From contig DLVP01000080.1 of assembly GCA_003445125.1 (NCBI GenBank), positions 1 through 8,521 of the forward strand: a DNA stretch of 8,521 nt. Reading direction: 5' to 3'. The translations under genes were made by a program, and so were the position numbers. Of this stretch, positions 6,573 through 8,521 are shown one piece after another; position 1 is the stretch's first letter, and each line of letters starts with the position of its first letter. Source of the DNA: Oscillospiraceae bacterium (lineage in GTDB: Bacteria > Bacillota > Clostridia > Oscillospirales > Ruminococcaceae). Under the pieces are notes generated by a model. It did no database searches and was not told the DNA's origin. It saw only the letters and a list, made by a program, of their open reading frames with translations.

Positions 6573-6874
6573 TTTCCGATCATCTCCAGAATCTTCTCTT
6601 TCGGCGCATAGCCCACATTCTGTGCCACGCGGGCGCCGTTTTCAAAGAGCATCACGGTCGGAATACTCATCACGCCGAACCGCTGGGCAAGCTCGCTTTC
6701 CTCGTCCACATTCACCTTTCCGACGCACAGATCTGTGCGTTCGGCGGCAATCGCGTCGATCACCGGGGACATCATGCGGCAGGGACCGCACCACGACGCC
6801 CAAAAATCCACCAGTGTTTTCTTTTCGGAAACAATTTGATCAAAGTTTTCTTTTGTCAAGGTCAAAACTTCCAT
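6569..6874 (-). CDS. trxA: Thioredoxin
   Basis: This is a 101-residue thioredoxin that reduces protein disulfides in the cytosol and is recycled by the adjacent reductase. The active site WCGPC is at 28-32, the buried acid D23 sits in VDFW, and the cis-proline is P72 in SIPT. A typical C-terminal helix ends in EKILEMIGK. The ATG at 6874 is preferred because AGAGG stands 8 bases upstream. The in-frame GTG at 6883 falls inside the ribosome binding site and would add only three residues. The stop overlaps the trxB start by 4 bases, indicating a trxA-trxB operon, possibly extending into the GH36 gene. Confidence 0.96.
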   Translation of the reverse strand: MEVLTLTKENFDQIVSEKKTLVDFWASWCGPCRMMSPVIDAIAAERTDLCVGKVNVDEESELAQRFGVMSIPTVMLFENGARVAQNVGYAPKEKILEMIGK

Positions 6875-6894
6875 TCTTTTCACCTCTCAGCATT

Positions 6895-6923
6895 ATGCTA
6901 CCACATTTTCTTTCCGATAGCAA
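6895..6923 (-). promoter_or_regulatory. Possible sigma-A promoter for trxA-trxB
   Basis: On the minus strand, TTGCTA (6923-6918) and TAGCAT (6900-6895) are separated by 17 bases. Each matches four of six consensus bases. The implied transcript starts very close to the ribosome binding site, leaving a short leader. No better candidate is seen between the divergent genes. Confidence 0.4.
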
Positions 6924-6943
6924 GCCTATTTTTCCCGTTTTTG

Positions 6944-6973
6944 TGAATTTCATGTGTATTTTTGTCCATGCTA
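6944..6973 (+). promoter_or_regulatory. Sigma-G-like (forespore) promoter for the spoVA operon
   Basis: TGAATT (6944-6949), a 17-base spacer and CATGCTA (6967-6973) match the Bacillus sigma-G consensus TGAATA / CATACTA at five of six and six of seven positions. It lies just upstream of spoVAC, whose B. subtilis counterpart is transcribed by sigma-G. The distance to the ribosome binding site at 6980 is short, so the leader would be minimal. No sigma-A promoter is seen on this strand. Confidence 0.6.
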
Positions 6974-6992
6974 TCCGACAGGAGGTGTTCGG

Positions 6993-7421
6993 ATGAATTA
7001 CGAACGCAAAGTACAGCAGGTGTCCCCCGACTCCGCGCTCGGAAAGCATATGCTCTGCGCGTTTTTGTGCGGCGGGCTGATCTGTGTGATCGGGCAGGCG
7101 CTGGGGCAGTGGTACCAATCCATGGGAGCTTCGGTGGAACGGGCGGGAACGCTCGCCTCCGTGAGTCTCATTTTTCTGGCAATTCTGCTTACGGGGCTGG
7201 GGCAGTTTGACAATCTGGCAAGGTTCGGCGGCGCGGGTTTTCTGGTGCCAATTACGGGATTTGCCAACGCCATGAGCGCGCCCGCGATGGATTACCGTAA
7301 CGAAGGCATGGTGCTGGGCATCGGGGCAAACCTTTTCAAAATTGCGGGACCCGTATTGGTATACGGCTTGTCCGCGGGGGTCTTTTACGGCATCATTCTG
7401 TATCTTATCTCGCTGTTTTAA
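6993..7421 (+). CDS. spoVAC: Stage V sporulation protein AC (SpoVAC)
   Basis: This is a 142-residue membrane protein. The start is fixed by AGGAGG at 6980-6985, 7 bases before the ATG. The N-terminus is hydrophilic. Hydrophobic segments then begin near residues 21, 55, 80 and 106, with family-typical stretches GGLICVIGQ (27-35) and GFLVPITGFANAMSAPAMD (82-100). SpoVAC sits in the spore inner membrane. In B. subtilis it behaves as a mechanosensitive-type channel for Ca2+-dipicolinic acid, which enters during sporulation and leaves at germination. It is first in an operon with spoVAD, whose ribosome binding site overlaps its stop codon. spoVAA and spoVAB are not upstream, which agrees with the reduced spoVAC-AD-AE set of many Clostridia. 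Confidence 0.95.
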   Translation: MNYERKVQQVSPDSALGKHMLCAFLCGGLICVIGQALGQWYQSMGASVERAGTLASVSLIFLAILLTGLGQFDNLARFGGAGFLVPITGFANAMSAPAMDYRNEGMVLGIGANLFKIAGPVLVYGLSAGVFYGIILYLISLF

Positions 7422-7430
7422 GGAGGACGT

Positions 7431-8441
7431 ATGGCACACAAAATCGGAAAACGCACAATGCGTCTGGAGCATCCACCCGCCGTGGCGGGGTTTGCCTCGG
7501 TCGTCTCCCAAAAAGAGGGAGAAGGACCGCTGAAGGAATATTTTGACGAAATCGAAACCGATTCCCTGTTTGGGCAGAAAAGCTGGGAGCAGGCGGAAAG
7601 CGTGATTCAGAAGCGCGCGGCAAACCGTGCGCTGAAAAACGCGGGGATGACCCCCGCGGACATGGACGCCGTATTTGCGGGCGATCTGCTCAACCAGTGC
7701 ATCGGCTCGACTTTCGGGCTGCGGGATCTGGAAATCCCGTTTGTGGGGTTATACGGCGCGTGTTCCACCATGGCGGAATCGCTTTGCGTCGGGTCGGTTT
7801 TTCTCGACAGCGGCGCGGCGGCAAACTGTCTCTGTCTGACCTCGTCGCACTTCTGTTCCAGCGAACGGCAGTTCCGTTTCCCGCTTGAATACGCCAGTCT
7901 GCGCACGCCGACCTCCCAATGGACGGTGACGGGCGGCGGCGCGGTGGTGCTGTCGGGAACGGGAAGCGGGATTCGCGTGCGGGAAGTAACGGTCGGGAAG
8001 ATTATCGATCCGAACATTACCGACGCAAACAACATGGGCGCCGCCATGGCGCCCGCCGCCGCCGACACGGTCTCTGCGTTTCTTGCGGACACCGGCACGT
8101 CGCCCGACGATTACGACGGGATTTTCACGGGCGACCTTGGGCGCGTGGGAGGAGAATTGTTCTGCCAGCTCATGGAGGAACAGGGAATTTCTCTGCGAAA
8201 CGTCTACCGCGACTGCGGCGTGATGATGTTTCCGCCCGACATGAAGGACGTGTATGCGGGCGGTTCGGGGTGCGGGTGTTCGGCGTCGGTGCTTTGCTCG
8301 TTTCTTCTGAAGGAAATGCAGAACGGACGCTTCAAAAATATTCTTTTTGCCGCCACGGGTGCATTGCTCAGCCCCACTTCCAGTATGCAGGGGGAATCCA
8401 TTCCCGGTATTTCGCATCTGGTGCATCTGTCGGCAGACTGA
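7431..8441 (+). CDS. spoVAD: Stage V sporulation protein AD (SpoVAD)
   Basis: This is a 336-residue soluble protein with a thiolase-like (ketoacyl-synthase III) fold, which binds dipicolinic acid on the spore inner membrane. AGGAGG overlaps the spoVAC stop and lies 4 bases before this ATG. Features include FAGDLLNQC (82-90), GACSTMAESL (109-118) with C111 at the position of the thiolase nucleophile, TVTGGGAVVLS (165-175), FTGDLGRVG (232-240) and AGGSGCGCSA (276-285). Length matches SpoVAD proteins (about 335-340). SpoVAD is not known to be a working thiolase. Its role is DPA recognition for uptake by the SpoVA channel. Transcription and translation are likely coupled with both neighbours: spoVAE begins 12 bases after the stop. 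Confidence 0.96.
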   Translation: MAHKIGKRTMRLEHPPAVAGFASVVSQKEGEGPLKEYFDEIETDSLFGQKSWEQAESVIQKRAANRALKNAGMTPADMDAVFAGDLLNQCIGSTFGLRDLEIPFVGLYGACSTMAESLCVGSVFLDSGAAANCLCLTSSHFCSSERQFRFPLEYASLRTPTSQWTVTGGGAVVLSGTGSGIRVREVTVGKIIDPNITDANNMGAAMAPAAADTVSAFLADTGTSPDDYDGIFTGDLGRVGGELFCQLMEEQGISLRNVYRDCGVMMFPPDMKDVYAGGSGCGCSASVLCSFLLKEMQNGRFKNILFAATGALLSPTSSMQGESIPGISHLVHLSAD

Positions 8442-8453
8442 ACGGAGGATTTT

Positions 8454-8521
8454 ATGGAGATTTTTCTGACCTATCTGAAAACTTTTTGCGTCGGCGGCGC
8501 GCTTTGTCTGATCGGGCAGGT
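8454..8521 (+). CDS. spoVAE: Stage V sporulation protein AE (SpoVAE), first 22 codons only
   Basis: An ATG at 8454 with GGAGG at 8444-8448 opens a frame of 22 codons, MEIFLTYLKTFCVGGALCLIGQ with the last two bases of the window beginning a 23rd. The segment VGGALCLIGQ matches the start of the first membrane span of SpoVAC/SpoVAE proteins, and the position after spoVAD is the conserved spoVAE site. The rest is outside the window. Confidence 0.88.
   Translation, partial: MEIFLTYLKTFCVGGALCLIGQ

Noticed and set aside
5511..6611. 366-codon plus-strand open frame
   Set aside because: It is antisense to trxB and the start of GH36, both of which carry full catalytic motifs. No ribosome binding site or recognisable domain.
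6875..6883. Upstream GTG start for trxA
   Set aside because: The GTG at 6883 is part of the AGAGGTG ribosome binding site used by the ATG at 6874.
7749..8426. 225-codon minus-strand open frame
   Set aside because: It is antisense to spoVAD, which has full-length family similarity; no ribosome binding site and shadow-like composition.

Overview
The window looks like a chromosomal segment from an endospore-forming member of the Firmicutes, most likely class Clostridia. Three things point that way: a spoVAC-spoVAD-spoVAE operon at the right end, strong AGGAGG-type ribosome binding sites, and a lysine (L-box) riboswitch. The DNA is moderately GC-rich with low-GC intergenic regions, which would suit gut Oscillospirales-type Clostridia. 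The genus is inference and cannot be fixed from this sequence.

Layout, left to right. (1) 1-1036, minus strand: the N-terminal ~60% or less of the RNA-binding protein Tex, cut by the window edge. (2) 1150-1773, plus strand: a LUD-domain (lactate-utilisation type) protein, divergent from tex. Promoters for both lie in the 113-base gap. (3) 1785-1829: a long hairpin with T-tracts on both strands separates this gene from the convergent (4) 1840-3438, minus strand, a 12-TM-type NhaC-family transporter. (5) 3439-3738: the transporter's leader, read on the minus strand. It holds a near-consensus sigma-A promoter, a lysine riboswitch aptamer and an intrinsic terminator just ahead of the start codon. 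(6) 3739-3855: a non-coding stretch with several hairpins and a strong plus-strand terminator that has no obvious gene to serve. (7) 3885-6874, minus strand: trxA, trxB and a GH36 alpha-galactosidase-like gene, all in one direction. (8) 6944-8521, plus strand: a sigma-G-like promoter followed by spoVAC, spoVAD and the first 22 codons of spoVAE.

How it fits together. The riboswitch makes lysine the likely substrate of the NhaC-family protein: lysine binding should favour P1 and the terminator and so shut the transporter off. The competing pairings needed for this can be read in the sequence. TrxA and TrxB form a complete NADPH-dependent disulfide reductase pair with a 4-base gene overlap. The spoVA genes encode the dipicolinic acid channel proteins of the developing spore, and their promoter looks forespore-specific.

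Most of the window is well-understood core genome. The parts most worth a second look are the riboswitch-transporter pairing, the orphan structured region at 3739-3855, and the sugar hydrolase attached to the thioredoxin genes. I found no CRISPR array, transposon, phage gene, tRNA or rRNA.
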